64,000 bases of DNA, taken from assembly GCA_900541895.1 (NCBI GenBank), contig UWSI01000005.1, positions 1-64,000 of the forward strand, given 5' to 3'. Each line of letters starts with the position of its first letter. Position 1 is the first letter of the stretch. The notes under the pieces were generated by a model that was given only the letters and a program-made list of their open reading frames with translations, did no database searches and was not told where the DNA came from. A program made the translations under genes and the position numbers. Below, piece by piece: positions 8,464 to 18,907 of the stretch. The DNA is from an uncultured Actinomyces sp. (GTDB taxonomy: Bacteria; Actinomycetota; Actinomycetes; Actinomycetales; Actinomycetaceae).

Positions 8464-9378
8464 TCAGATCTTCGTGTACTTCGCCAGTGAGAATGCGGAT
8501 GCCGACAGTGCAAGGAGCACCGCAGCAACGATGAGGATCGGCGACATGATCCACACCTCACGCATGCCAATAAAGTTCGTCCAACGGAAAGCCTGCGCAA
8601 GCCACTGATTCACCAGGACGTGAACACCGACAAACAGGGTTCCCACTGCCAAGAGAGCACCGACCACCGCAGCAATCGCGCCCTCAATCATGAAGGGAGC
8701 TTGAATAAACAGGTTTGAGGCACCAACCAGTCGCATGATGGAGGTTTCGCGTTCACGGCTCATCGCGGACAGACGAATAGTGGTCGTAATAAGCAAGACC
8801 GCGGCGACGATCATGACGCCCGCCAAGCCCAGCGACAGGCCTCGGGCCTTACCCAAAACCTGGAATAGGGGCTCAACAATCTCACGCTGATCCTTCACAA
8901 CGGATACACCCGCTGAACCGGTGAATTCGTCTCGAATAATGCCGAATTGCTCGGGATTGACCAGCTTGACGCGGAAAGAAACCTGCATCATGTCCTCGGT
9001 CGTCCACTGACCCAGCGGAGAATTACCGTAGATCTTCACGAAGTTCTTAAAGGCCTCAGCCTTTGATTCTTCGTAGACGTCCTTAACGTAGGGAGCCAGC
9101 TCCGCCGAACGGAGCTTATCGCGCACCGCCGCAATCTGTGTTTCCGTTGCCTCTTGGTTGTTGCAGCTCGGAGTCTGGTCATTGTTGGCACACATGTAGA
9201 TCGATACCTCGATCTTGTCGTACCACTGACTCTTCATTCGCGAGACCTGCATCTGCGAAAGGCCTGCAATACCCACAAACAGCAGGGATACGAAGGTGAC
9301 GATCACCACGGCAACAGACATCGCGCGATTTCGCGACAGACCCTTGCCAACTTCCGAAAGAATAAAACGTAACTTCAT
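8464..9378 (-). CDS. ftsX: Cell division protein FtsX
   Basis: Membrane subunit of FtsEX, which transmits ATP hydrolysis in the cytoplasm to a cell-wall hydrolase outside. The 304-residue product has a first membrane helix (about 20-43), a large extracellular loop (about 45-175) with a Cys pair in MCANNDQTPSC and the Phe-rich KNFVKIYGNSP region, then three membrane helices (about 195-220, 235-260, 275-298). The start overlaps the ftsE stop by one base. The secreted M23 peptidase follows immediately, which is its likely effector. Confidence 0.96.
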   Translation of the reverse strand: MKLRFILSEVGKGLSRNRAMSVAVVIVTFVSLLFVGIAGLSQMQVSRMKSQWYDKIEVSIYMCANNDQTPSCNNQEATETQIAAVRDKLRSAELAPYVKDVYEESKAEAFKNFVKIYGNSPLGQWTTEDMMQVSFRVKLVNPEQFGIIRDEFTGSAGVSVVKDQREIVEPLFQVLGKARGLSLGLAGVMIVAAVLLITTTIRLSAMSRERETSIMRLVGASNLFIQAPFMIEGAIAAVVGALLAVGTLFVGVHVLVNQWLAQAFRWTNFIGMREVWIMSPILIVAAVLLALSASAFSLAKYTKI

Positions 9379-10067
9379 TACTTCACCGCCCCATACACGC
9401 CGCTGTTCTGATCACGAGCAACCGTTCCATCGTGCAATTCAATGACGCGCATACGCATCTGGTTCACGATTGCAGCGTCGTGCGTTGCCATAACAACCGT
9501 GGTCCCATTGCGGTTAATACGATCCAGCAAACGCATGATTCCAAGCGAGGTATCCGGGTCCAAGTTACCGGTCGGCTCATCTGCAAGAAGCAACTCGGGA
9601 CGGTTCACCATCGCGCGTGCAATTGCCACACGCTGTTCTTCACCACCGGAAAGCTCATGGGGAAGGCGCTTTTCTTTACCGGCCAAACCGACCAGTTCCA
9701 GAACATCGGGAACCTGGGTTTCAATAGCATGGCGAGGCTTACCGATGACCTCCATCGCCAGAGCAACGTTCTCATATACGGTCTTTGAAGGCAGCAAACG
9801 GAAATCCTGGAACACGGTGCCGACCTGGCGTCGTAGCTTAGGAACCGACCAACGCGAGAGTTTACCCACGTCATGGCCGAGGACCCACACCTTTCCTGAC
9901 GTCGCACGAATTTCCCTCATGGTGAGTTGAAGGAAGGTGGACTTACCGGAACCGGACTTTCCCACGAGGAAGACGAACTCTCCGCGCTTCACTTCAAGGG
10001 AAACATCATCTAATGCCGGACGCGCACCAGGCTGATACACCATGGTGACGTGATCAAATCGAATCAT
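9378..10067 (-). CDS. ftsE: Cell division ATP-binding protein FtsE
   Basis: ABC ATPase that pairs with FtsX at the septum. Residues 36-44 form the Walker [10 protein letters not shown]; the ABC signature is [10 protein letters not shown]; Walker B is [12 protein letters not shown]; the switch His is in MATHD. The length of 229 residues is typical. It is the first gene of the ftsE-ftsX-M23-smpB run. A strong hairpin terminator separates it from prfB, so it has its own promoter somewhere in 10068-10141. Confidence 0.97.
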   Translation of the reverse strand: MIRFDHVTMVYQPGARPALDDVSLEVKRGEFVFLVGKSGSGKSTFLQLTMREIRATSGKVWVLGHDVGKLSRWSVPKLRRQVGTVFQDFRLLPSKTVYENVALAMEVIGKPRHAIETQVPDVLELVGLAGKEKRLPHELSGGEEQRVAIARAMVNRPELLLADEPTGNLDPDTSLGIMRLLDRINRNGTTVVMATHDAAIVNQMRMRVIELHDGTVARDQNSGVYGAVK

Positions 10068-10141
10068 GAGCCGTCTCTGATTGGGGTTATGGTCCCTTTT
10101 ACCCTATGCAGCTCGGGCCTCAAAACTTAGGCGACACGCGC

Positions 10142-10168
10142 AAAAGCCCGGGCTAGGCCCGGGCTTTT
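10142..10168 (-). terminator. Terminator after prfB
   Basis: Perfect 11-bp stem AAAAGCCCGGG / CCCGGGCTTTT with a 5-nt loop. The A/T flanks make it work in either direction; it lies directly after the prfB stop and before ftsE. Confidence 0.85.
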
Positions 10169-10172
10169 CGCA

Positions 10173-11300
10173 TCAGTCTTGATTCTGTTGGTTCTTACGC
10201 CAACGAATTCCGGCGTTGATAAAGCCGTCGATATCACCATCGAAGACGTTTTGAGGATTGCCGGATTCGTATTCGGTACGCAGGTCCTTCACCATCTGGT
10301 AGGGCTGCAAGACGTAGGAGCGCATCTGGTCACCCCACGAGGCCTTCACATCACCCGCGAGCTCCTTCTTCTTCGCCTGCTCTTCCTCGTGGCGGAGCAC
10401 AAGAAGGCGAGACTGCAGAACTCGAAGAGCTGCCGCACGGTTTTGAATCTGTGACTTTTCGTCCTGCATCGAAACGACAATACCCGTCGGGATGTGAGTC
10501 ATTCGAACGGCGGAGTCTGTCGTATTCACCGACTGACCACCGGGACCGGAGGAACGGAAGACATCGACCTTCAGTTCAGACTCGGGAATTTCAATATGGT
10601 CCGTCGACTCGATCAGAGGAATAACCTCAACGGCCGCGAAAGAAGTCTGGCGGCGTCCCTGGTTATCGAAGGGGCTGATACGCACGAGGCGGTGGGTGCC
10701 GGCCTCGACCGAAAGAGTTCCGTAGGCGTAAGGAGCTTGGACCTCAAAGGTTGCGGACTTTAAGCCAGCTTCTTCTGCGTAGGAAGTATCCATAACCTTC
10801 GTCGGATACCCGTGGCGTTCTGCCCAGCGCAGGTACATGCGCAGCAGGATCTCAGCGAAATCTGCAGCATCCACGCCGCCAGCGCCGCTTCGGATGGTGA
10901 TGACTGCGTTGCGCTCGTCATATTCACCGTCAAGAAGAGTGCGGATCTCAAGGGCGGACATGTCGTCCTTCAATGAGGCGAGGTCAGATTCAGCCTCGGC
11001 AAAAATATCTTCCGCGTCCGCAGGATCGCTCTCAGCGGTCTCGTGGGCCATGTCAACAATCGCCTCGAGGTCGTCAATGCGTTCTTCCATTGCCAGAACA
11101 CGATCGAGCTCGCTCTGACGGTGCGACAGCTGTGAAGTCACTTCCTGCGCATGCGCGGGGTCATCCCACAGGTCAGGAGCAGCTGCCTTCTGCGACAGCT
11201 CCGCAATTTGGGCGCGAAGACGCTCGGGCTGCACAACGGCGGAAATATTTTCCATCGTCGTACGCAAGGACTGGATCTCTTCAGAAAACTCAATGGCCAC
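10173..11300 (-). CDS. prfB: Peptide chain release factor 2
   Basis: RF2 recognises UGA and UAA stop codons and triggers peptide release. The 375-residue product has the SPF tripeptide region ([15 protein letters not shown]) for codon recognition and the catalytic GGQ ([16 protein letters not shown]). The frame is continuous, so the autoregulatory +1 frameshift common in other phyla is absent. The start is GTG at 11300; there is no Shine-Dalgarno, but TACCCT lies exactly 6 nt upstream, pointing to a leaderless mRNA. Confidence 0.97.
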   Translation of the reverse strand: MAIEFSEEIQSLRTTMENISAVVQPERLRAQIAELSQKAAAPDLWDDPAHAQEVTSQLSHRQSELDRVLAMEERIDDLEAIVDMAHETAESDPADAEDIFAEAESDLASLKDDMSALEIRTLLDGEYDERNAVITIRSGAGGVDAADFAEILLRMYLRWAERHGYPTKVMDTSYAEEAGLKSATFEVQAPYAYGTLSVEAGTHRLVRISPFDNQGRRQTSFAAVEVIPLIESTDHIEIPESELKVDVFRSSGPGGQSVNTTDSAVRMTHIPTGIVVSMQDEKSQIQNRAAALRVLQSRLLVLRHEEEQAKKKELAGDVKASWGDQMRSYVLQPYQMVKDLRTEYESGNPQNVFDGDIDGFINAGIRWRKNQQNQD

Positions 11301-11306
11301 GTCTAA

Positions 11307-11312
11307 AGGGTA
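11307..11312 (-). promoter_or_regulatory. -10 box for leaderless prfB transcript
   Basis: TACCCT on the minus strand, followed by 6 nt and the GTG start at 11300. No ribosome-binding site fits. The spacing puts the +1 at or next to the start codon. Confidence 0.5.
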
Positions 11313-11340
11313 GCCGATTCATCTAATTATTGACGAGGCC

Positions 11341-11380
11341 GGGGCCGGGTGAGGGATAATCACTCCCCTCACCCGGCCCC
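11341..11380 (-). terminator. Terminator after the ABC importer operon
   Basis: A 15-bp perfect inverted repeat (11341-11355 with 11366-11380, GGGGCCGGGTGAGGG arm) with a 10-nt loop. It lies downstream of the fbpC-like gene and upstream of prfB. No T-run follows. Confidence 0.65.
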
Positions 11381-11456
11381 GGGCCGTGCCGTTATTTCAT
11401 TGTATGAACGCCTCTACGGCGCTTCCGCCTGCATTCAGGAGAATGCGTCTAGCAGT

Positions 11457-12599
11457 TCAGGAGGCCAGCTGGCCAGAAGGCAAGAGCCACGCCTTTTCGG
11501 CCTCGATTCCGAGGCGCACATACTGCCCTTCTTCGAGAAGGTCCTCTGCACGCGGATCGGAGACCACACACACCAGCGAGCCACACTCAGTTTCAATCTC
11601 GTACTCAACGGTTTCGCCGTAGAAGATCGAGGTAACAACTTGACCCAGCGAACCGGTCAGTGTCGCAGGCTTTTCATCGGTTGCGGAAATACGCATGGAT
11701 TCAGGACGAACCAGAACAACCAGGTCATCGCCCGAGCGAACGGCTTCCTTTGCGCTCTCTGCAGCGTGGACATTGAGCTGCTGGCCCAGAGCCTCAATCT
11801 GAACCTTGCCGTCCTCGCCGACTTCACTGGCCTTTGCGGGAACGAAGTTCGCGCGACCAACGAAGTCAGCAACAAAAACGCTGGCCGGGTGCAGGTAGAT
11901 CTCTTCGGGGGTATCCGCCTGTTCGATTCGTCCCGCATTCATCACGACAATGCGGTCAGACATTGCCATTGCTTCGGACTGATCGTGCGTGACGTACACG
12001 GAGGAAATCCCCAGACGCTTTTGCATCCGACGGATCTCCACGCGCATCTTCACACGCAGCTTTGCATCCAAGTTCGACAAAGGCTCATCGAAGAGTAGAA
12101 CCTTCGGACGCACAACCATCGCTCGGGCCAATGCAACACGCTGCTGCTGGCCACCGGAAAGCTGGGAAGGAGCGCGATCCGCCATCGCGGTCAGGTTCAT
12201 TGCCGCAAGTGCGATATCAACCTCTTCCTTAATTTCCGCTGCGCTTTTCTTACGCAGATGAAGGCCGTAGGCAACGTTTTCACGCACACTCAGGTGCGGG
12301 AACAATGCGTAGGACTGGAACACCATGGACATCGGGCGCTTGTTCGGCGGAATAACCACCATGTTTTCGCCATCGAGCATGACCTGACCCGAAGTCGCAT
12401 CTTCGAAGCCCGCGATCATACGCAGGGTTGTGGTCTTACCACAACCCGAGGGTCCCAGAAGGGTAATGAATTCACCGGGGTGAATATCCAGGTTGATGTG
12501 ATCAACCGCGGTGACCTCGGAAGCGGTGTTCGAGAAGGTCTTGGTCAGCTCCACCAGGGACAGGCGGCCGGGAGCATTTGTGTCATTCGTATTCGACAT
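11457..12599 (-). CDS. ABC importer ATPase, FbpC/PotA type
   Basis: Energises the importer formed with the permease (12621) and binding protein (14529). Walker A is GPSGCGKTT, the signature LSGGQQQRVALARA, Walker B LLFDEPLSNLD, and the H-loop VTHD. A C-terminal TOBE domain (about 280-370) is present, as in FbpC/PotA/MalK-like ATPases. ATG at 12599 was chosen because AGGAAAG lies just upstream; the frame is open to 12620. 380 residues is typical. Annotation pipelines would call this iron or spermidine/putrescine; the binding protein argues for a phosphorylated solute instead. Confidence 0.9.
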   Translation of the reverse strand: MSNTNDTNAPGRLSLVELTKTFSNTASEVTAVDHINLDIHPGEFITLLGPSGCGKTTTLRMIAGFEDATSGQVMLDGENMVVIPPNKRPMSMVFQSYALFPHLSVRENVAYGLHLRKKSAAEIKEEVDIALAAMNLTAMADRAPSQLSGGQQQRVALARAMVVRPKVLLFDEPLSNLDAKLRVKMRVEIRRMQKRLGISSVYVTHDQSEAMAMSDRIVVMNAGRIEQADTPEEIYLHPASVFVADFVGRANFVPAKASEVGEDGKVQIEALGQQLNVHAAESAKEAVRSGDDLVVLVRPESMRISATDEKPATLTGSLGQVVTSIFYGETVEYEIETECGSLVCVVSDPRAEDLLEEGQYVRLGIEAEKAWLLPSGQLAS

Positions 12600-12620
12600 G
12601 GGTCTTTCCTTTGTCAACAA

Positions 12621-14390
12621 TTACATGCCCGCGCCATTGGTGGCGGTGACAGATTTATCTCGAACAAGAACATTTGTTAGGCCGATAACAGCCATCACGA
12701 TGACGATCAAGATCGTGCAGAAGGCAAAAGCGTTACCGAAACGGCCCGCATCAACCTCAGCAAGAATCTGAGAGGTCATGATCTTCGTCTTAGGAGTCGT
12801 GATGAAAATGATGGGCGACAGCGTCGTCATGGATCGCGCAAATGCATAAGTCAAGCCAGCGATGAATGCCGGACGAATCAGAGGAAGCGTCACCTTCATA
12901 AAGGTGTGCAAGCCCGATGCACCCAAGGAGGTTGAGGCCTCGTCAATCGAATGGTCGACCTGGTGGAGAGAAGCAATACCGGAACGCTGGCCCGAGGGCA
13001 TCGAACGCGCAACGTAAACCATAATGATCGCCAGGGCACCACCAAAGACGGCGGAGCCACCCGCGAGCGCGGGCATCAGCATGAGTTTTCCGCCGACAAT
13101 GATCGGCTTGTTATAGGTGATGAGGTAACCAATACCCAGAACCGTACCGGGAACAGACAGGCCGAGCATGCCCAGGAAGTCCATGAAGCCGGCCGAGGCC
13201 TTCAGACGCACGACCACCAGCCATGCAACAACCATGCCCAAGACGCCAGCAATGGGCGTTGCGATCAGAGCCAAGATGGTCGTGTCGATGATGGCATCAT
13301 TGCCAATGCCCGAGAGCACGTACTTGAAGTTCTTCAGCGTGAAGGTGTTGTCCACGCCCAAGATCGAGACGAAGGCTCCGACAATAACCGTTGCGTAGAT
13401 AGTGACAACGAAAGCTGCCAGCAGCAAGGTTGCAATTCCCAGTGGGATGCGCGCCTTCATTGAGCGAACCATACGGACCTTGCCGGTCGGCTTGCCCGTC
13501 ACGGTAACCGTTGAGGAGCGTCCTGACCAGTAGCGCTGTAGAAGGAAGACAAGTAGCGCAGGAACCAGAAGGATCAATGAGTATGCCGAGCCCGCAGCCG
13601 TGTTGTATTCGCCGTTAACAGCGATGTACGCGCGCGAGGCCAGAACGGTGAAGTCGCCGCCGATGACCAGCGGGTTCGCCAGGTCAGCAATGGCCTCGAC
13701 GAAAAGAAGAAGGAAGGAAGCGGCAAAACCGGGGACGAGCATCGGAAGCGTGACGGTACGGAAGATAGTCCACGATGACGCGCCCAAGGAAGCGGCGGCC
13801 TCTTCCATCGCCGGGTCAAGGTTCTTAAGCATTCCGAGCATATTCATGTATGCGACAGGGAAGAAGGAAAGAGACAAAACCAGTGTCAGGCCTGAGAGGC
13901 CATAAATATTCCACTGTTGTCCCAGAACCTGCGTCGAGATCAAGCCGTTACGACCGAACAGGGTGATGACCGATGTTGCCACAGCGAAAGGCGGCGAGAC
14001 GATCGGGATCATGCAGATCAGGTGGAGGATCTTCTTACCTGGGATATCGACTCGCGCCTGCACGTAGGCGAAGAAGAAACCAGCAAGAGTGCCGATCAAG
14101 CCAACAACCAGGCCCAAAACGATCGTGTTCAGTGCAATCGTTCGGTTCGTTGTCGAACTGGCGAAGGAGGTCAAAACCTTCAGGCCATCAGTTGAGAAGG
14201 CTCGCGCCAGGATCGTAACCAGCGGCAGCAAGACCAGAAGGAAGAGAACTGCTGTAATGATCGCGACGATCGCAACCGTCACAGGGTCGCGACGCACCTT
14301 CGTTCGTTTTTTCTTTCCCGAGGCCACGGCTTGCGCCTGCGGGGTTTGCGCCCCTTGGGTGCGTGGTGGCGCAACTGTCTCCACTGACAT
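12621..14390 (-). CDS. ABC importer permease, FbpB type (two fused permease domains)
   Basis: Forms the membrane channel of the importer. The 589-residue protein has about twelve membrane helices and two copies of the BPD_transp fold. Each carries an EAA-type coupling loop: EEAAASLGASSWTIFRTVTLP near 210 and DEASTSLGASGLHTFMKVTLP near 490, the contact points for the ATPase. A Lys/Arg-rich cytoplasmic N-terminus precedes the first helix. It is separated from the binding-protein gene by a hairpin and from the ATPase gene by 21 nt. Confidence 0.92.
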   Translation of the reverse strand: MSVETVAPPRTQGAQTPQAQAVASGKKKRTKVRRDPVTVAIVAIITAVLFLLVLLPLVTILARAFSTDGLKVLTSFASSTTNRTIALNTIVLGLVVGLIGTLAGFFFAYVQARVDIPGKKILHLICMIPIVSPPFAVATSVITLFGRNGLISTQVLGQQWNIYGLSGLTLVLSLSFFPVAYMNMLGMLKNLDPAMEEAAASLGASSWTIFRTVTLPMLVPGFAASFLLLFVEAIADLANPLVIGGDFTVLASRAYIAVNGEYNTAAGSAYSLILLVPALLVFLLQRYWSGRSSTVTVTGKPTGKVRMVRSMKARIPLGIATLLLAAFVVTIYATVIVGAFVSILGVDNTFTLKNFKYVLSGIGNDAIIDTTILALIATPIAGVLGMVVAWLVVVRLKASAGFMDFLGMLGLSVPGTVLGIGYLITYNKPIIVGGKLMLMPALAGGSAVFGGALAIIMVYVARSMPSGQRSGIASLHQVDHSIDEASTSLGASGLHTFMKVTLPLIRPAFIAGLTYAFARSMTTLSPIIFITTPKTKIMTSQILAEVDAGRFGNAFAFCTILIVIVMAVIGLTNVLVRDKSVTATNGAGM

Positions 14391-14475
14391 TGGTTATCCG
14401 ATCTCTCCAAGTACCCGCGTAACGCGGAAAAGTCCCTGTTGATGCGCATGTCCTTCAGTGGACACGCGAAGAAAG

Positions 14476-14520
14476 AGGGAGGGGATGGAACAGGGACATG
14501 GAAAGAACCATCCCCTCCCT
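14476..14520 (-). terminator. Intercistronic hairpin between binding protein and permease genes
   Basis: A 13-bp perfect inverted repeat, AGGGAGGGGATGG with its complement, loop 19 nt, beginning 9 nt after the binding-protein stop. Partial termination or 3'-end stabilisation at this site would give more binding protein than permease, as in many ABC importer operons. Confidence 0.6.
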
Positions 14521-14528
14521 ATGCACCA

Positions 14529-15587
14529 CTACTGGCGCGGCTTTGCGGCAACCTCTTCATCGAAACGCTTGGTCAGCTCGGGCTTTGCGGCCGCTGCTGC
14601 AGCGAAGTCGTAATCGATCAGGTTGATCTCATCGAGCTTGGCCATCTTGTCGTTGGTCTTTGCATTCGGGTTGGTCAGAATCTGGTTCGATCCAACGGTC
14701 TGGCCAAGGTTCTGAGCGTCAGCTGAGATTGCCCAGTCGATGTACTTCTTGGCGGCCTCGGAGTGCTTCGAGTTCTTCACCAAAGCGACGCCACCGATCT
14801 CGTAGCCGGTACCTTCCTTGGGGAAGGAAACAACGAGGTCCTTCATACCCTCATCGCGGTACTTGACGCAGTCGTGAGAGAAGACCAGGCCCACTGCGAC
14901 CTCGCCGCGCCCTGCGATCTGACCGGGGGCAGTACCGGACTTGGTGTACTGCAGGACATTTGCGTGCATCTTCTTCATGTAGTCGAGACCGGCATCCTCG
15001 CTACCGCGAAGAACAACCTGGGTCCACAGTGTCGTGAACGCAGTACCCGAGGTCGAGGGGTGTGCCGTGGAAACCTGGCCCTTGAGTTCAGGCTTGAGAA
15101 GGTCATCCCAGGACTGAGGAACCTGGAGACCCTTTTCTTCAAGAACCTTCTGGTTCGAGCAGAATCCCAGAACACCGACGTAGACACCGGTCCAGTAGTG
15201 CTTCGGGTCCTTGTACTTATCCGGGATTTCCTTAGCGGTGGGCGAATCATAGGCCTCGATCAGGCCCTTACCTGCAGCTGCACCATAGCCGTCAACCGGG
15301 CCACCATGCCAGACATCAAACTCTGGGTTGTCCTTCGCGGAGTCCAGACGAGCGACGGTCTCACCGGAGGAAAGGCGAACGTAGGTTGCCTTAATTCCGG
15401 TCTGTTGAGAGAAGGTCTCTGTCCACTTCTGGCAGAGGTCTTCCATTGCGCCGCAAGCAACTGTAATGGAATCCGAAGATCCGCTTTCGCTACTACCTGA
15501 GGATGCTGAGTCATTCACAACACACCCGGAAAGTGCTAGTGCACCCGCCGCGCTGAATGCTGCAAGGGAGATGAAGCTCTTCTTCAT
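14529..15587 (-). CDS. Lipoprotein solute-binding protein of the ABC importer (AfuA-like)
   Basis: Captures the solute outside the membrane. Residues 1-21 are a lipoprotein signal with lipobox ALSGC; a Ser/Gly linker follows, then a type II periplasmic-binding fold. ATG at 15587 has a good AAGGAGA upstream. The tandem Tyr pair that binds Fe3+ in FbpA is not seen. Instead GLVFSHD and GTGYEIG occur, which as I recall match the phosphate- and sugar-binding residues of AfuA-type hexose-phosphate binding proteins. I therefore favour a sugar phosphate or other organophosphate over ferric iron, with moderate confidence. A Cys pair (CGAMEDLC) near the mature N-terminus could form a disulphide. Confidence 0.85.
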   Translation of the reverse strand: MKKSFISLAAFSAAGALALSGCVVNDSASSGSSESGSSDSITVACGAMEDLCQKWTETFSQQTGIKATYVRLSSGETVARLDSAKDNPEFDVWHGGPVDGYGAAAGKGLIEAYDSPTAKEIPDKYKDPKHYWTGVYVGVLGFCSNQKVLEEKGLQVPQSWDDLLKPELKGQVSTAHPSTSGTAFTTLWTQVVLRGSEDAGLDYMKKMHANVLQYTKSGTAPGQIAGRGEVAVGLVFSHDCVKYRDEGMKDLVVSFPKEGTGYEIGGVALVKNSKHSEAAKKYIDWAISADAQNLGQTVGSNQILTNPNAKTNDKMAKLDEINLIDYDFAAAAAAKPELTKRFDEEVAAKPRQ

Positions 15588-15689
15588 CGGATTCTCCTTT
15601 GAATCGAGGGTTTGCACGGGGCTGTCACTATGCTCGTGCGCTCTTGGCTTCATTCTTACGTGAAACAGAACACGAAAAGCACACCCTTA

Positions 15690-15717
15690 GTAACGAGCGG
15701 TAACTGATCTGTTACCG
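15690..15717. promoter_or_regulatory. Candidate response-regulator box upstream of the binding protein gene
   Basis: GTAAC occurs at 15690 and 15700 (10-bp spacing) and as the inverse GTTAC at 15711; CGGTAAC-N6-GTTACCG is a perfect inverted repeat (15698-15717). Ten-bp phased direct repeats are the usual OmpR-family site. It overlaps the end of the regulator gene and lies about 105 bp upstream of the importer start, so the neighbouring regulator is the likely binder. Confidence 0.45.
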
Positions 15718-16389
15718 AAGATCTGGCATTGTGTATCCAACCGAGCGAACCGATTGGATCAGCTCTCCCCCACGATCCCCAAGAGCGCCTCGCAAACGAT
15801 AAGCGGTCATCTTGATCATGTCTTTCCCGCCAGAGCTATCCTGCGTTTCCCACACAGAGTTGAGAAGCTCGCGGTAGCTCACAGGCTCCCCAATATGCGA
15901 AGCAAGGAAATCCAAGAACCGTCGTTCTGTCGAGGACAACTCCACCTGCACACCGTCGACGTAGACTTTCCGGTCACGTCGATCGATGCGTAAAGGACCG
16001 TTGGACACAACATCGTTGGGGTCCTTCTTACTTCGGCGCAAAAGAGCCTGAGCGCGAAGAGTCATTTCCTTTGGGCTAAAAGGTTTCGTAATGTAGTCGT
16101 CCGCACCGCTTTCGAGTCCCTTGATGCGGTCGGATTCTTCAGAAAGCGCCGTAATCATGATGATCGGAACATCACTCATCGCTCGAATTCTTTGAGCAAG
16201 CGAAATCCCTGAGATCACGGGAATCATCAGGTCAAGAATGACCAGGTCGTAGTAGTGAGCAGTGAATTTCTCCCAAGCCTTCGCCCCATCGCTTGCAGTT
16301 TCTACAGTTATTCCCGCGGTTTCAAGGGCAAATTTGATAATCATGAGGATCTGGGGCTCATCATCAACAACTAAAGCCTTCGCACTCAT
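15712..16389 (-). CDS. OmpR/PhoB-family response regulator
   Basis: The 225-residue protein has an N-terminal receiver domain with acidic pocket DDE (10-12), phospho-acceptor Asp in LVILDLMIPVISG (about 54), the conserved Thr in MITAL and Lys in ITKPF, then a C-terminal winged helix ending in a typical SVRSVGYTM. Its start overlaps the kinase stop by 4 nt, so the pair is coupled. The importer genes follow on the same strand, so control of solute uptake is the likely job. Confidence 0.93.
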   Translation of the reverse strand: MSAKALVVDDEPQILMIIKFALETAGITVETASDGAKAWEKFTAHYYDLVILDLMIPVISGISLAQRIRAMSDVPIIMITALSEESDRIKGLESGADDYITKPFSPKEMTLRAQALLRRSKKDPNDVVSNGPLRIDRRDRKVYVDGVQVELSSTERRFLDFLASHIGEPVSYRELLNSVWETQDSSGGKDMIKMTAYRLRGALGDRGGELIQSVRSVGYTMPDLR

Positions 16390-17222
16390 TGGGCCCCCTC
16401 AGGCAGGAGTGATTGATCGCCGCTTCGTATGGTACGCGGAATAGTCAGATAGAAGGTTGTTCCTTTGGAGGAAACCGTATCAACCAAGATCGTGCCACCG
16501 TGAAGTTTCAAAATCTTTTGCGTCAGCATCATCCCTAAGCCCGTTCCAGGTCGTAGCGATCCTCCGGTATCGAATGGGATGAAAAGACGCTCTTTTTCTT
16601 CCTGGGTCATTCCGCGACCATCATCAACGATAGAAATGGTGACATCTTCGTCAAAAGCTTGTACTGTCACGACAATCGAAACATCATCGCCCGCATGACG
16701 GGCTGCATTATTAATAACATTGGCGATCGCCTGCCCCATCAAGCGCGGATCCAATGACATATAGATGGGGGCGCCATGGTTTTCCAAACGGATAGGCGAG
16801 GAATGGAAACGACGCATCTGCGCGACATGCCGACGCACTAGTTCGCGCATTTCAACGCGTTGAAGACGAAGATTGAATAAATCGGATTCCAGGCGTACTT
16901 CGGCCAGAAGATCATCGGCCATTTCGACAACCTGGTGCGCATTTTCGGCAATGGTCTTCGCAAACTTCATTTGCACATCATTCATAGGTCCAGCCGAGCC
17001 ATCAGCAAGAAGTTCTGCCGCTCCCCTGACAACAGTTAATGGAGTGCGTAATTCATGGGAGAGAACCGCTGGGCCGGCCATGTAGTCCTGGTGAAGTTTG
17101 CGTAGTTGTTCTTTTTCTGCACGCAGGCGCTGAATGTCGCGACGCATCCGAAGAGCAAAGACAACCGCAAGAGCGGCAAGGAGCCACGAGACTGCGATAG
17201 CAACTATGGCAACTAATTGCAT
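16386..17222 (-). CDS. Sensor histidine kinase without extracellular sensor domain
   Basis: Partner of the response regulator. It has one membrane helix (about 1-26), a short coiled segment, a HisKA domain with phospho-acceptor His in VLSHELRTPLT, and an HATPase domain with N-box NNAARHAGDD, G1 DDGRGMT and G2 GTGLGM. There is no periplasmic loop, so it must sense through the membrane, the cytoplasm or a partner such as the neighbouring importer. ATG at 17222 is preceded by AAAGGTGA; an in-frame GTG at 17234 is also possible. Confidence 0.9.
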   Translation of the reverse strand: MQLVAIVAIAVSWLLAALAVVFALRMRRDIQRLRAEKEQLRKLHQDYMAGPAVLSHELRTPLTVVRGAAELLADGSAGPMNDVQMKFAKTIAENAHQVVEMADDLLAEVRLESDLFNLRLQRVEMRELVRRHVAQMRRFHSSPIRLENHGAPIYMSLDPRLMGQAIANVINNAARHAGDDVSIVVTVQAFDEDVTISIVDDGRGMTQEEKERLFIPFDTGGSLRPGTGLGMMLTQKILKLHGGTILVDTVSSKGTTFYLTIPRTIRSGDQSLLPEGAQ

Positions 17223-17297
17223 TGTCCTGCTCACCTTTCCATTGCACTCTCAACGATATCCCCACCCGGTCACGAAAGGCGAATGATGTATCTAAAA

Positions 17298-17332
17298 GGG
17301 GGTCCTTCACGCCATTGACGTGAAGGACCCCC
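17298..17332 (-). terminator. Terminator after gdhA
   Basis: 13-bp perfect stem (GGGGGTCCTTCAC arm) with a 9-nt loop, followed on the minus strand by TTTT. Confidence 0.85.
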
Positions 17333-17349
17333 TGCTGCGAGTCTTCGAA

Positions 17350-18738
<1,389 letters not shown>

Positions 18739-18895
18739 TTATTTACCTTTTCTTTTCCAACATATGGACTCCGCATTGCATGCGCTCTGATCACAGGCAC
18801 GCAAAACTCACCGCAAACGCTCACATATTCGGTGTACATGGCGACAATTTTGCCTTCTCTCGATGCGCCTGCCCCGCTGTTTTCTCCCAGCACAT

Positions 18896-18901
18896 TAAGG
18901 T
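18896..18901 (+). promoter_or_regulatory. -10 box for leaderless phosphotransferase-like gene
   Basis: TAAGGT followed by 6 nt and the GTG start at 18908, with no Shine-Dalgarno in between. Confidence 0.5.
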
Positions 18902-18907
18902 CTAAAC

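Noticed and set aside
8460..8600. N-terminal extension of the M23 peptidase
   Set aside because: Cys/Arg/Ser-rich reading inside ftsX; the ATG at 8459 gives a normal signal peptide.
10173..11300. Programmed frameshift in prfB
   Set aside because: The frame is continuous from GTG to stop, with no early UGA.
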